A DNA stretch of 64,000 nucleotides from Phosphoribacter sp037045045 (GCA_037045045.1 JBAOHL010000001.1:62001-126000), one strand, 5' to 3'; numbered from the stretch's first letter, positions 25,414-35,073 are shown. Numbers and translations are program-made. The notes: a model not told the origin generated them from the letters alone.

Positions 25414-26277
25414 CTAGAGCCAGCGCTTACGGCGCTTGTAGTGCTTGACCTCGCGGAAGCTCTTGCGCCCGCCGGAGTCGCCGAGCCCGAGGTAGAACTC
25501 CTTGACGTCGGGGTTGGCGCGTAGCTCGTCGGCCGATCCCTCGAGCACGATCCGGCCCTGTTCCATGATGTAGCCGTGGTCGGCGACCTCCAGGGCCCGG
25601 CGCGCGTTCTGCTCGATGACGAGCACGGTGAGCCCCAGCTCGGCGTTGATCCGGTGGATGAACCCGAAGATCTCCTGGACCAGCAGAGGAGCCAGGCCGA
25701 GCGACGGCTCGTCGAGCATCAGCAGGCGGGGTTTGGCCATCAGCGCTCGGCCGATGGCGAGCATCTGCTGCTCGCCGCCGGAGAGATAGCCGGCGATCCG
25801 GGCGGGCATGTCCCCGAGCTTGGGCAACAACCCGTAGACCTCGCGCAGGTCTGCCGCGATGTCCACCCGGCCGCGGTAGTAGGCCCCGGCGACGAGGTTC
25901 TCCTCGACGGTGAGGTGTTCGAAGACGTGCCGGCCCTCCATGCACAGGGACAGGCCGAGCTTGACGCGGGCCGCGGCGTCGAGGTGGGTGATGTCGTGTC
26001 CGTCGAAGAGCACCGTGCCGTCGGTGACATCGCCGTGTTCGGTCGGTAACAAGCCCGAGACGGCCTTAAGGGTCGTCGACTTGCCGGCGCCGTTGGACCC
26101 GAGCAGGGCGACGATCTTGCCCTGGGGAACCGCGAGGGACAGCCCGCGCAGGACGAGGATGACGTCGTCGTAGATGACCTCGACGTTGTTGAGGGTGAGC
26201 AGGTCGCGGGTGCCGCCGGGGGTAGCCGACGCGACTGCGCCGGCCACCCCCGTGCTCCCCGGAGAGGAGTCGGTCAC
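25414..26277 (-). CDS. livF: Branched-chain-type ABC transporter ATP-binding protein (LivF)
   Basis: 287 residues with Walker A GSNGAGKST, signature YLSGGEQQM, Walker B LLMLDEPSLGLAP and the LivF-specific VLVIEQNARRALE. An N-terminal Ser/Thr/Gly tail of about 25 residues and a basic C-terminal tail (REVKHYKRRKRWL) are unusual additions. The start codon overlaps the stop of the substrate-binding gene by four bases, so the operon is translationally coupled. It energises uptake with LivG, LivH and LivM. Confidence 0.9.
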   Translation of the reverse strand: MTDSSPGSTGVAGAVASATPGGTRDLLTLNNVEVIYDDVILVLRGLSLAVPQGKIVALLGSNGAGKSTTLKAVSGLLPTEHGDVTDGTVLFDGHDITHLDAAARVKLGLSLCMEGRHVFEHLTVEENLVAGAYYRGRVDIAADLREVYGLLPKLGDMPARIAGYLSGGEQQMLAIGRALMAKPRLLMLDEPSLGLAPLLVQEIFGFIHRINAELGLTVLVIEQNARRALEVADHGYIMEQGRIVLEGSADELRANPDVKEFYLGLGDSGGRKSFREVKHYKRRKRWL

Positions 26278-27479
26278 GGGACCTGGTTGGCCGCGATCTC
26301 GACGATCTTGCCGGCCTTGACCGTGTAGATGCCCGATCCGCTCGACCCGCGGTGCGAGTCGGCACTGAACTTCACCTCACCGGTGCCGACGACGCCGCCG
26401 GTGTCGACCTTGTCCATCGTCTCGAGGGCCGCCTTGATCGACTCGCCGGTGAGCTTGTCGCTCGTGGCCAGGGCCTTTTCGAAGCCCTTGGTCATGACGT
26501 CCATCGTGTACCAGCCCTGGGCGTAGTGCAGACCCTTCTCCTCCAACGAGGAGTTCTTGGACTTGAGGTAGTCGTCGATGACCTTGCTGCCGGGCTTGTT
26601 CGCCGATCCCGGGGCGAAGGGCTGCACGAGGACGTGTCCCTCGGCGTTGTCCGCTCCGGCGGTCTTGATGAACAGTTCGTCGGAACACCAGTTGAGGCAG
26701 ACGATCTTCATCCCGAGGTTCTGCGCCTTGATGTCCTTGGCGACCTGGGCGGCCGGACTCGAGACGTTCTGGATGACGATGTACTTCGCGCCTTGGGCCT
26801 GGGCCTGGGTAAGCAGCCCGACGAAGTTCGGGGTCTTGGGCATCGGGTAGGCCTTGTAGCCCAGTGGCAGGGCCTTGGAGGTGATCCACTTCTGACCGTC
26901 CTCGACTGGGGCCGTGCCGAACGGGCTGTCGTTGTGGAAGACGGCGACCTCGGCCTTGCCCCCGGCATCCTTGGCGATCCAGTTGAGCGCGACGCGCATC
27001 TGGTCGGAGTACGTCGGCGCGACGACGAAGTTGTACGGCGACTGCTTGGGGTCGGTGAGGATCTCGGCATACGAGGCCGACATGAACGGCAGCTTGTCGG
27101 AGGCGACCTTGGTGCGCAGGGCTTCGGAGTCCCCGGTGCCCCAGCCTTGGATGACCACGGCGCCGTCGCTGACGTACTTCTTGTACAGCTCCTCGGCCTT
27201 GGGGACCTGGTAGGCGTAGTCGTTGCTCATCGCGGTGATCTTGTGACCCTTGACGCCGCCCTTGGCGTTGAGCCAGTCGATGTATCCGAGCATTCCCTCG
27301 TTGTACGGCTTGCCGACATCCCCGGTGGCTCCGGTGAGGTCCGCGAGGATGCCGACCTTGATGGGGGCGGCGTCGCCGGATGCGCCGCCGCCACCCGAGG
27401 CGGCACCGCCGCATCCGGAGAGGCCGAGCAGCAGCGCGGCGCCGGCCGCGACGATCGTCAGGCGGGGATGAGTTTTCAT
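26274..27479 (-). CDS. ABC transporter substrate-binding lipoprotein (LivJ-like)
   Basis: 401 residues. The signal peptide ends in a lipobox LSGCGG near residue 23, so the mature protein is a membrane-anchored lipoprotein. The body is a Leu/Ile/Val-binding-type periplasmic fold (IKVGILADLTGATGDVGKPY near the N-terminus). These proteins bind amino acids, urea, aromatic acids or short acids; the acyl-CoA ligases in the same operon argue for a carboxylic acid rather than an amino acid. 67 bp separate it from livM upstream. Confidence 0.9.
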   Translation of the reverse strand: MKTHPRLTIVAAGAALLLGLSGCGGAASGGGGASGDAAPIKVGILADLTGATGDVGKPYNEGMLGYIDWLNAKGGVKGHKITAMSNDYAYQVPKAEELYKKYVSDGAVVIQGWGTGDSEALRTKVASDKLPFMSASYAEILTDPKQSPYNFVVAPTYSDQMRVALNWIAKDAGGKAEVAVFHNDSPFGTAPVEDGQKWITSKALPLGYKAYPMPKTPNFVGLLTQAQAQGAKYIVIQNVSSPAAQVAKDIKAQNLGMKIVCLNWCSDELFIKTAGADNAEGHVLVQPFAPGSANKPGSKVIDDYLKSKNSSLEEKGLHYAQGWYTMDVMTKGFEKALATSDKLTGESIKAALETMDKVDTGGVVGTGEVKFSADSHRGSSGSGIYTVKAGKIVEIAANQVP

Positions 27480-27546
27480 GGGTGCTCCGTTTCGTGCGGT
27501 GCCGACGGCGGGGGAGGAGGGACGGGGGGTAACCCGGGTGGGCGGG

Positions 27547-28605
27547 TCAGTAGCGGAACGGCCAGAACCGGACGTAGTCCTTCATCCGAGTCCAGATGCG
27601 GTCCAGGCCGCGGGGTTCGACGAGCAGGAAGACGACGATGGCCAGGCCGAAGACGGCGTTCTTGATGGCCGGCAGCTGCTCGGCGACCACCGGCAAGCTC
27701 TCGGCGATCCGGCCGGACACCTCGGTGAGCAGCGCAGGCAACAGCATCATGAAGACGGCGCCGTAGACCGAACCGGCGATGCTGCCGAGACCGCCGACGA
27801 TGATCATCGCGAGGTAGAGGACCGAGACGTCGAGGGTGAAGCGTTCCCACGTGACCGTCTCGGTGTAGTAGGCGGACAGCGCTCCGGCCAGGCCGACGAA
27901 GCCGCTGGACAGGGCGAAGGCGGTGACCTTGGCCCGGGTGATGTTCACGCCGATGGCCTCGGCGGCGATGTCTTGGTCGCGCACCGCCATGAACGCCCGA
28001 CCGACCGCAGTGCGGAAGAGGTTGCGCGCCATGACGACGGCAAGAACGGTGATGGGCAGCAGGATCCAGTACCACTGGACCTCGAAGGTCTCGCGCTCGA
28101 TCTTCAGCGGCCCAAGGTTCAATCGAGGGACTTCGATGTAGCCCTTGCCCTCGGTGAGGAAGCCCCATCGGCGGACGACGAAGAGGATGATCTCCTGCGA
28201 GGCGAGGGTGGCGATGGCCAGGTAGAGGCCCTTGAGCCGCAGCGCGGGTAACCCGAAGAGAGCTCCGACGGCGGCGGTGCCCAGAACGGCCAGGGCGATG
28301 GCGAGGGGGACGGGGACGCCGGCGCGCGTCGAGAGGATCGCGCTCGTGTAGGAGCCCACGGCAAGGAAGCCGCCCTGTCCGAGCGAGATCTGCCCGGTGT
28401 AGCCGACGAGGATGTTGAGCCCCACCGCCCCGATGACGGCGATGAGGATGGTGTTGGCGATGCCCAGCCAGTAGACGTTGAGAATCCATGGCAGGGCGAT
28501 GAGCGCGGCGAACACGAGAGCGAGGCGGGTCCACTCCGCGCGGGTATGCCGCAGCCCCAACTCGGCCCGGTAGCTCCGGTGGTGGATGCCGGTGGCGGTC
28601 GCCAT
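27547..28605 (-). CDS. livM: Branched-chain-type ABC transporter permease (LivM)
   Basis: 352 residues with about ten hydrophobic helices. Conserved LivM signatures are NILVGYTGQISLGQGGF and the cytoplasmic coupling segment AFMAVRDQDIAAEAIGVNITRAKVTAFALS. It forms the translocation pore with LivH. It starts one base after the livH stop and precedes the binding protein. Confidence 0.92.
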   Translation of the reverse strand: MATATGIHHRSYRAELGLRHTRAEWTRLALVFAALIALPWILNVYWLGIANTILIAVIGAVGLNILVGYTGQISLGQGGFLAVGSYTSAILSTRAGVPVPLAIALAVLGTAAVGALFGLPALRLKGLYLAIATLASQEIILFVVRRWGFLTEGKGYIEVPRLNLGPLKIERETFEVQWYWILLPITVLAVVMARNLFRTAVGRAFMAVRDQDIAAEAIGVNITRAKVTAFALSSGFVGLAGALSAYYTETVTWERFTLDVSVLYLAMIIVGGLGSIAGSVYGAVFMMLLPALLTEVSGRIAESLPVVAEQLPAIKNAVFGLAIVVFLLVEPRGLDRIWTRMKDYVRFWPFRY

Positions 28606-28606
28606 C

Positions 28607-29479
28607 TCAGACCCTCTCGATCCGGGTCTCGCCGAAGATGCCGTACGGGCGCACGAGCAGGATCGCGACGAGGACGAGGTAGGGGACGACTTCGGCGAGG
28701 CCCGGGTCGGCGTAACCGGAGACGTACTGCTTGAGCAGGCCGATGGTCAGGCCGCCGACGATGGTGCCCGGGACCGAGTCGAGCCCGCCGAGGATGACGA
28801 CGGGAAAGACGATGAGCCCGAACGTCGCGATGCCCTGCTCGACGGCGGAGAGGTCGGCGAGCAGGACTCCGGCGACCAATGCGCTCACCGCGGCCAACAC
28901 CCAGGCGAGGGCGAAGACCCGGCGGACCGAGATGCCCATGGTCAGCGCGGCCTGTTGGTCGTCGGCCACCGCGCGCATGGCGATGCCGTGCCGCGATCTG
29001 CGGAAGAAGACCGTGAAGCCGGCGAGCACCGCCGCCGCGATGGCGATGACCAGCAGCCGGTTGACCGGCACCGTGATGCCGCCGACCTGCCAGACACCTG
29101 TGGGCAAGATCTTGGGCTGCTCGCGCACCGAGGTGCCGAAGAACAGCTGGACGAGGGCCTTGAGCACGGCCGAGAGCCCGATCGTCACCATGATGACGCT
29201 GATGGCGTTCTCGCCGATCAGCGGGCGCAGGACGAACCGTTCGACGAGGACACCGAGCACGATCGCGAAGAGGACCCCGACGAAGGCGGCGAGGATGAGC
29301 GGCAGGCCCATCAGCACGTATGCCGCGTAGAGCGTGTACGCCCCGACGAGGAGGAACTCCCCCTGGGCGAAGTTGATGACCCGGGTGGCCTTGTAGATGA
29401 GGACGAACCCGAGGGCGGCGAGGGCAAGGATCGCCCCGTCGGCGAGGCCGTAGACGGTGAGTGCGACGAAGGTGTTCAT
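28607..29479 (-). CDS. livH: Branched-chain-type ABC transporter permease (LivH)
   Basis: 290 residues, eight or so hydrophobic helices, with the LivH signatures YGLADGAILALAALGFVLIY, NFAQGEFLLVGAY and the coupling helix GIAMRAVADDQQAALTMGI. ATG at 29479 overlaps the stop of the acyl-CoA synthetase gene by four bases. It pairs with LivM to form the membrane channel of the importer. Confidence 0.92.
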   Translation of the reverse strand: MNTFVALTVYGLADGAILALAALGFVLIYKATRVINFAQGEFLLVGAYTLYAAYVLMGLPLILAAFVGVLFAIVLGVLVERFVLRPLIGENAISVIMVTIGLSAVLKALVQLFFGTSVREQPKILPTGVWQVGGITVPVNRLLVIAIAAAVLAGFTVFFRRSRHGIAMRAVADDQQAALTMGISVRRVFALAWVLAAVSALVAGVLLADLSAVEQGIATFGLIVFPVVILGGLDSVPGTIVGGLTIGLLKQYVSGYADPGLAEVVPYLVLVAILLVRPYGIFGETRIERV

Positions 29480-31500
29480 CGACGGCCACTCCAGACCGGG
29501 CGCCGGCCATGCCCTTCGGGTTCGCGGAATGTCGCCAGATCGACGATCGTGAGGCTGATCACCCGGTCCACCGTCGTGCCGTCCTGGTAGGTCACCGTGC
29601 TCGTGATGCCGACCTCCTCGTCCCCCCGCGCGAGGGCGTCGATGATGACGGCATACCGCTCGGCGATGACGTTGCGCCGGACCTTGCGGGTGCGGGTGAT
29701 CTCGTCGTCGTCGGGGTCGAACTGCTTGTGGAGCAGGACGAATCGGCGGACCCGGATGCTCTCGGGCAGGTCCTCGTTGGCCCGGTTGACCTCTTCGGCG
29801 ACGAGCTGGCCCACCTCCGGCTTGGCGGCGAGGTCGGTGTACGTCGTGTAGCTGAGCCGTTCGTGCTCGGCCCACGAGCCGGTCGTCTGCGGGTCGACGG
29901 TGAGGATCGCCGTCATCGCGCCGTCGGTCGGGAAGACGACTGCCTCCTCGACGTAGGGGGAGAACTTCAGCTTGTTCTCGATGAACGCCGAGGAGAAGCG
30001 CGTGCCGTCGGCCGTGGTCAGCACGTCCTTCTGTCGGTCGATGACGACGAGGTGGCCGTTGTCCTCGAGGTAGCCCGCGTCGCCGGTGTGCAACCAGCCC
30101 TCGGCGTCGACGGCTTCGGCGCTGGCCGCCGGGTTGGCGTGGTAACCCTTGAAGACCGAGGCCGAACGCAAGAGGATCTCGCCGTCGTCGGCGATGCGGA
30201 TGTCGGTGGACTCGATCGGTGTGCCGACGGTGTGGAAGGCGATGTCGTCGTCGCGGTGGACCACGGCGATCCCGCAGATCTCGGTCTGGCCGTAAATCTG
30301 CTTGAGGTTGACCCCGATGGCGTGGAAGAACCGGAAGACGTCGGGGCCCAGGGGCGCGCCTCCGGTGTAGCAGTGCTTGACCCGGGCCAGACCGAGCTGG
30401 TCGCGCACCGGACGAAGCGCGACCTGGTTGGCCACGGCATACGGGATGGCCAGGGCGCCCGCCCCCTGCCCGCGGATCTTGCGTTCGGCGACCTTGTCGC
30501 CCACGTCGTAGCCCCAACCGAAGACCCGGCGTTTGAGCCACCCGGCCTCGTCGATGCGGACCTGGACCTCCGAGAGCATCGACTCCCAGATCCGCGGCGG
30601 GCTGAACAGCACGTCGGGACCGATCTCGCGCATGTCGGTCTTCTGGGTGGCCGCGTCCTCGGGGAAGGAGAGGGTCAGGCCGCGGGAGAGGCCGCAGGCG
30701 ACGGCGAGCATCTGCTCGCCGATCCACGCGAACGGCAGGAAGGAGACGTAGCGGTCCTTCGGCGAGATGGGGTCGATGGCGGTGAGGTGCTCGGCCATGG
30801 CGAGCAGATTGGTGTGCGACAGCTCGGCGAGCTTGGGCAGGCTCGTGGTGCCCGACGTCGTGCAGATCACCGCGGTGTCCTCGGCGCGGCCGGCCGCGAC
30901 CTGCTCGTCGAGCCACCCCGGGTGTTGCTCCCCCCACTCGCGCCCGAGCGCCTCGACGTCGGTGAAGTCGCGTAGCCCGGGGTGGGAGTAGGCCTCGAGC
31001 CCGTGCGGGTCGTAGAAGACGACGGTCTCGACGGTGAGCGGCCGCGGCGGGATGCCGGAGGAGGTCGAGTGGGACTCCTCGCGCAGCCGGATGAGTTTGT
31101 CGACCTGCTCCTGGTCCTCGGCGACGACGACGCGCACGTCGGCGAGGGTGAGGATGTGGCGCAGCTCCTCGCCGATGCTCGTGGGGTAGATCCCGACGAC
31201 GGCCGCGCCGAGACTCTGGGCCGCCAGCTCGGCGACGAGCCACTCTGGGCGGTTGTCGCCGAGCACCGCGACGACGTGGCCGCGCTGGACGCCGAGGGCG
31301 GCCAGTCCATGGGCGAAGTCGCGGACGCGGGCGGCATACGTGGCCCAGGTGAGCGGCTGCCAGATGCCGTAGCGCTTCTCCTGGAGCGCCGTCTGCTCGG
31401 GGCGCGTCCGGGCGAGGCCGGCGAGCAGCCGGGGGAAGGTGTCGGGGCTCTGGCCGGACTGTTCGGCCGGTCCGGCGACCCGGTCGGTGGCGGCGCCCAT
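29476..31500 (-). CDS. Long-chain acyl-CoA synthetase embedded in ABC-transporter operon
   Basis: 674 residues of the long-chain acyl-CoA synthetase (AMP-forming) class. The P-loop is CTTSGTTSLPKLAELSH, with the two usual Gly positions changed to Ser and Leu, a variant I associate with synthetases inside liv-like operons. Other motifs are IYGQTEICG (A5), LHTGDAGYLE (A7) and the C-terminal RTRKVRRN lysine segment. It sits between livG and livH with four-base or one-base overlaps on both sides, so its level is tied to that of the transporter. This arrangement fits vectorial acylation of an imported acid. Confidence 0.88.
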   Translation of the reverse strand: MGAATDRVAGPAEQSGQSPDTFPRLLAGLARTRPEQTALQEKRYGIWQPLTWATYAARVRDFAHGLAALGVQRGHVVAVLGDNRPEWLVAELAAQSLGAAVVGIYPTSIGEELRHILTLADVRVVVAEDQEQVDKLIRLREESHSTSSGIPPRPLTVETVVFYDPHGLEAYSHPGLRDFTDVEALGREWGEQHPGWLDEQVAAGRAEDTAVICTTSGTTSLPKLAELSHTNLLAMAEHLTAIDPISPKDRYVSFLPFAWIGEQMLAVACGLSRGLTLSFPEDAATQKTDMREIGPDVLFSPPRIWESMLSEVQVRIDEAGWLKRRVFGWGYDVGDKVAERKIRGQGAGALAIPYAVANQVALRPVRDQLGLARVKHCYTGGAPLGPDVFRFFHAIGVNLKQIYGQTEICGIAVVHRDDDIAFHTVGTPIESTDIRIADDGEILLRSASVFKGYHANPAASAEAVDAEGWLHTGDAGYLEDNGHLVVIDRQKDVLTTADGTRFSSAFIENKLKFSPYVEEAVVFPTDGAMTAILTVDPQTTGSWAEHERLSYTTYTDLAAKPEVGQLVAEEVNRANEDLPESIRVRRFVLLHKQFDPDDDEITRTRKVRRNVIAERYAVIIDALARGDEEVGITSTVTYQDGTTVDRVISLTIVDLATFREPEGHGRRPVWSGRR

Positions 31501-32381
31501 CAGTGGTCCTCGGCGCCGAGGTAGGCCTCGACGACGGCCGGGTCGGCCTTGACCTCGTCGGGGGTGCCGTCGGCGATGAGCCGGCCGAAGTCGAGCACCG
31601 AGACCCGGTCGGAGATGTCCATGACGACCGCCATGTCGTGCTCGATGAGGATGACGGTGACCCCGGCGAGCTCGTGGACGTCGAGGACATAGCGGGCCAT
31701 GTCCTCCTTCTCCTCGGCGTTCATGCCGGCCATCGGCTCGTCGAGCAGCAACAGGGACGGTTGCAGGCACAGGGCCCGACCCAGTTCGACCCGCTTCTGG
31801 ATGCCGTAAGCCAGCGAACCCACCGGTTGGTGGCGGAAGGGCTGCAGGGACAACAGGTCGATGACCTCCTCGACCAGTCCCCGGTGGGCGATCTCTTGCC
31901 GCCGGGCGGGGCCGAACCACAGCATCGACAGGGCGACGCCCTTGTACATGTGGATGTGCCGCCCGAGCAGGAGGTTCTCCAGGACGGTGAGGTGGGTGAA
32001 CAGCTCGATGTTCTGGAAGGAGCGGGCCACACCCAGTTGGGCGATCCGGTGGGGGGCTAGCCGGGTGAGCTGATGGGTGCTGCCCTGGTCACCGGTGTGC
32101 AGGACGACCGATCCCCCTTGCGGGTGATAGAGCCCGCTGACGCAGTTGAGCAGGCTCGACTTGCCGGCGCCGTTGGGCCCGATGACCGCGTGGATGTGGC
32201 CCTGGGTCACCGTGAAGCCGACGTCGTGCAGGGCCACGACACCGCCGAAGCGCAGCGAGATCCCGGAGATCTCCAGCAAGGGAGAGCCGGCCGGGACCGC
32301 GGAGGAGTTCAGCGTGTGCTGGTACGCGCGGCTGAGCACCGGGTCCTCCTCGGCCGTCGTCGGGCGGTCGACCGAGAGCAT
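31500..32381 (-). CDS. livG: Branched-chain-type ABC transporter ATP-binding protein (LivG)
   Basis: 293 residues: Walker A GPNGAGKSS, Walker B LLLLDEPMAGMN and H-loop EHDMAVVM. The signature region reads SLAYGIQKRVELGRAL in place of LSGGQ, which is usual for LivG. The first gene of the minus-strand operon, divergent from the IclR regulator. The last base of the start codon of the next gene overlaps its final base. Confidence 0.9.
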   Translation of the reverse strand: MLSVDRPTTAEEDPVLSRAYQHTLNSSAVPAGSPLLEISGISLRFGGVVALHDVGFTVTQGHIHAVIGPNGAGKSSLLNCVSGLYHPQGGSVVLHTGDQGSTHQLTRLAPHRIAQLGVARSFQNIELFTHLTVLENLLLGRHIHMYKGVALSMLWFGPARRQEIAHRGLVEEVIDLLSLQPFRHQPVGSLAYGIQKRVELGRALCLQPSLLLLDEPMAGMNAEEKEDMARYVLDVHELAGVTVILIEHDMAVVMDISDRVSVLDFGRLIADGTPDEVKADPAVVEAYLGAEDH

Positions 32382-32385
32382 AGGA

Positions 32386-32417
32386 TTCCACTATCCGGAA
32401 GGCAATGACTTCTGGTG
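32386..32417. promoter_or_regulatory. Likely IclR operator region
   Basis: The 88-bp gap between livG and the IclR gene contains TTCC-N7-GGAA (32386-32400) and CTTC-TGGTG-GAAG just after it, and TTCCAC paired with downstream GTGGAA. IclR proteins commonly bind such partial palindromes in divergent gaps. Suggestive, not proven. Confidence 0.4.
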
Positions 32418-32469
32418 GAAGATAGCTCAGCGGTCTACCGTCGTCGCCGGTCGCGGGAGGAATGAGATC

Positions 32470-33222
32470 GTGCCGCTCAGTGATGCGCTGCCGGAGGCCC
32501 CGGGCGCACTCGGGACGGTGCGCAACGCGGCGCTGCTGCTGCGCCTGCTCGCCCAGGGACCGGCCTACCACCAGCTCACCGACCTGGCCGACCGCTCCGG
32601 GCTGTCGCTGGCCACGGTCCACCGCCTGCTGCGCTCGCTCGTGCTCGCCGAGATCGTCGAGCAGGACCCGCGCTCGGCCCGATACGGCCTCGGCCCCGAG
32701 CTGACCAGACTTTCCCACCGATACCTCGCCCGCTCGCCGGTCGTCGGGGCGCTGGCCCCCTACCTCGCCCAGCTGCGTCACGACATCGGCACGACGGTGC
32801 GCGTCCAGATGCTCGTGGGCACCAGCCTGGTCACCGTCGATCGGGTCGACGGCGAGGACGCCGGGGTCTACCGGGACGCCTTCGACCTCCGCCCGGGACT
32901 GAGGACCGCAGCGGGTCGGCTCATCGGCGCCCGGTGCGAGGACGAGCGCTGGAAGCAGCTGCTCGCCGACGTGGACGAACCCCTGCGCGACCTCGCCGAA
33001 CGCGAACGTCACGTGTGGTCCCAGGCCACGTGGCTGCACGTCGACGGCCCCGAGGGCCGTGCCGGCGAGGTCGCCGTGGCGGCCACCGACGCCGACGGGA
33101 ACGTGCTTGCCGCGCTGACGGCATCCGTTGATGCCGGTGCCGGCCCGGAACGGGTGCGCGACGTCGTCGCCCTGCTCTCTCGCACGACAACCGTCGCGGC
33201 GCGGGTCCTCGGCGGGGCCTGA
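32470..33222 (+). CDS. IclR-family transcriptional regulator
   Basis: 250 residues: N-terminal winged helix (LTDLADRSGLSLATVHRLLRSLVLAEIVEQD) and a C-terminal IclR effector domain (PVVGALAPYLAQLRHDIGTTVRVQ; TAAGRLIGA). GTG at 32470 with ribosome site GGGAGGAA is clear. It is divergent from the liv-like operon and overlaps the next gene by one codon, so it probably controls both in response to the acid or its CoA ester. Confidence 0.88.
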   Translation: MPLSDALPEAPGALGTVRNAALLLRLLAQGPAYHQLTDLADRSGLSLATVHRLLRSLVLAEIVEQDPRSARYGLGPELTRLSHRYLARSPVVGALAPYLAQLRHDIGTTVRVQMLVGTSLVTVDRVDGEDAGVYRDAFDLRPGLRTAAGRLIGARCEDERWKQLLADVDEPLRDLAERERHVWSQATWLHVDGPEGRAGEVAVAATDADGNVLAALTASVDAGAGPERVRDVVALLSRTTTVAARVLGGA

Positions 33223-35045
33223 TGGCGGACGCGATCCCGCCGCGCCGAGCGGACTTGGCGGCCTGGACCGCAGCGTCTGCGGTGGTGCCCTGGGCGGTGG
33301 CTCCGGACCCGGTGTGGTCCCCCGGCCCGGGGCACGGGCACTGGTTCGTGGGAGGTCGGCTCAACGTCGCCACGGTGTGCGCGCTCGAGCCGGCGCGGCA
33401 TACCCCGTCCCGCGTCGCCCTCGAGTGGGAGGGCGAGCCCGGCGACCGGCGCACCCTCACGTATGCCGACCTCGCCTACGAGGTCGCGGCGCTCGCCCGG
33501 GGACTGCGCGGTCTCGGGGTGGCCAGCGGCGACGTCGTCGCCCTGCACCTGGGCCTCATCCCCGAGACGGTCGTCGCCATGCTCGCCTGTGCCTGGCTCG
33601 GGGCCGTCCATGCCGTGATCCCGACCCCGTTGCCCCCGGACGCGCTCGCCGACCGGCTGGCCGCGCTGCGAGCCCGAGTCCTATTCACCCAGGACGGGGC
33701 CTGGCGCCGGGGAGCGGTCCTGCCCCTCAAGGCCCGGGCCGACGAGGCGCTCGCCGCGACGGAGGGCGTCGAACACACCGTCGTCGTGCGCCGCACGGGC
33801 ATCGACGTCGCCTGGTACGAAGGGGATCGGTGGTACCACGATCTCGTCGCCGCCCTGCGGCCGGGCCAGTTCCGCGACGACGAGGGCCCGCTGGCCGTGG
33901 CCGCCGACCACCCGCTCTTGCTCGTCAGTCAGGCGTATCGGCGGGGTTTGCCGGTGACCGTGGCGATCGGCTCGGCGGCGTTGGCGGTCTCGGCGCGGGT
34001 GGTCCACGAGCGAGGCATCGCCGACGGTCCGGTGACGTGGTGCGCCGGCGACGTGTCGTGGCTGGGAACCCAGGGGCACGGCATCTACGGGCCCCTGGCC
34101 GCCGGTGGCACCGCTGTCCTCTACGAGGGCACGCTCGACGTGCCGACGCACGGTCGCGGGTGGGACATCATGCGTCGGTATGCCGTGTCGACCCTGCTCA
34201 CCACGCCCTCGGTTCTGCGTTCGATGCGGACCTGGTCGCTGGAGCGCGACGCCCGCAACGACTGCCCCGACCTGCGCCGGGTGGTGGCGTTCGGCGAGGC
34301 GATGGACGAAGACCTGCGGGGCTGGGCAGCGGCCGACCTGTCGGGCCGGCGGGTGTCCGTCGCAGACGGGTGGGGTCAGGTCGAGCTCGGTGGAATCGTC
34401 CACCTCGACCGGCCCGTCGATCCGATCGGGATGCCCGACATCGGGCCGGTCATCGTCGACCCGGACGGCATCGAGATCGGCGACGGGCAGGCCGGGGAGT
34501 TGGCCGTGTCGCGTCCTTGGGCCGGGGCCATGGTCGGTGTTCTCGGTCCGCACCAGTCGCCCGGCGACCTGCGCTGGGCCGGCCGACCGCCCCGGTATCG
34601 CAGCGGCGACCGGGTGCGCCGCCGCGCCGATGGCGCGTTGGAGTTCCTCGGACGCACCGACGAGGTGGTCTCCGTCTCGGGGATGCTCGTCTCGCTCGGC
34701 GAGGTCCGGGCGGTGCTGCTGGCCCATCCGTATGTCGAGGCCGCCGACGTCATCGAGCGTCGCGACCCGCGGCGGGGTCGGATCATCGCGGCGGCCGTCG
34801 TCTTGCGCGCCGACTCGGCCGACCTGGAGATCGGGGACGTCGTGCGAGATCTCGGCCGGGGGGTGGACGAAACCCTCGGGGGGCTGGCCCGCCCTCGCCT
34901 GGTCATCGTCGTCGACCGCTTCGGCGACGACCTGCGCGGCGACGAGCGTCGGCGCGCCCTTGCCGTGCTCCCCGTGCCCGATCCGGCGCAGCCCCGTCGG
35001 GTGAGTTGGGAGCAGGTGCTCGCGACGGCCCGGCACGCCGAGTGA
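33222..35045 (+). CDS. Acetyl-CoA-synthetase-like protein with degenerate active site
   Basis: 607 residues. The fold is that of acetyl/propionyl-CoA synthetase: RVALEWEGEPGDRRTLTYADL, DGWGQVELGG (A5), PRYRSGDRVRR (A7) and FLGRTDEVVSVSGMLVSLGEV (A8). The ATP P-loop, which should read like YTSGSTGKPKG, is instead VSQAYRRGLPVTV at about residues 234-247. The C-terminal catalytic lysine motif GKxxRR is LRGDERRR, with Asp for Lys. Loss of both makes adenylation unlikely, yet the frame is intact. It overlaps the IclR gene by a base, so it may serve as a sensor or partner in this regulon. Confidence 0.75.
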   Translation: MADAIPPRRADLAAWTAASAVVPWAVAPDPVWSPGPGHGHWFVGGRLNVATVCALEPARHTPSRVALEWEGEPGDRRTLTYADLAYEVAALARGLRGLGVASGDVVALHLGLIPETVVAMLACAWLGAVHAVIPTPLPPDALADRLAALRARVLFTQDGAWRRGAVLPLKARADEALAATEGVEHTVVVRRTGIDVAWYEGDRWYHDLVAALRPGQFRDDEGPLAVAADHPLLLVSQAYRRGLPVTVAIGSAALAVSARVVHERGIADGPVTWCAGDVSWLGTQGHGIYGPLAAGGTAVLYEGTLDVPTHGRGWDIMRRYAVSTLLTTPSVLRSMRTWSLERDARNDCPDLRRVVAFGEAMDEDLRGWAAADLSGRRVSVADGWGQVELGGIVHLDRPVDPIGMPDIGPVIVDPDGIEIGDGQAGELAVSRPWAGAMVGVLGPHQSPGDLRWAGRPPRYRSGDRVRRRADGALEFLGRTDEVVSVSGMLVSLGEVRAVLLAHPYVEAADVIERRDPRRGRIIAAAVVLRADSADLEIGDVVRDLGRGVDETLGGLARPRLVIVVDRFGDDLRGDERRRALAVLPVPDPAQPRRVSWEQVLATARHAE

Positions 35046-35073
35046 CCGGCCGTCGGGCCGATACCGTCGGGCC

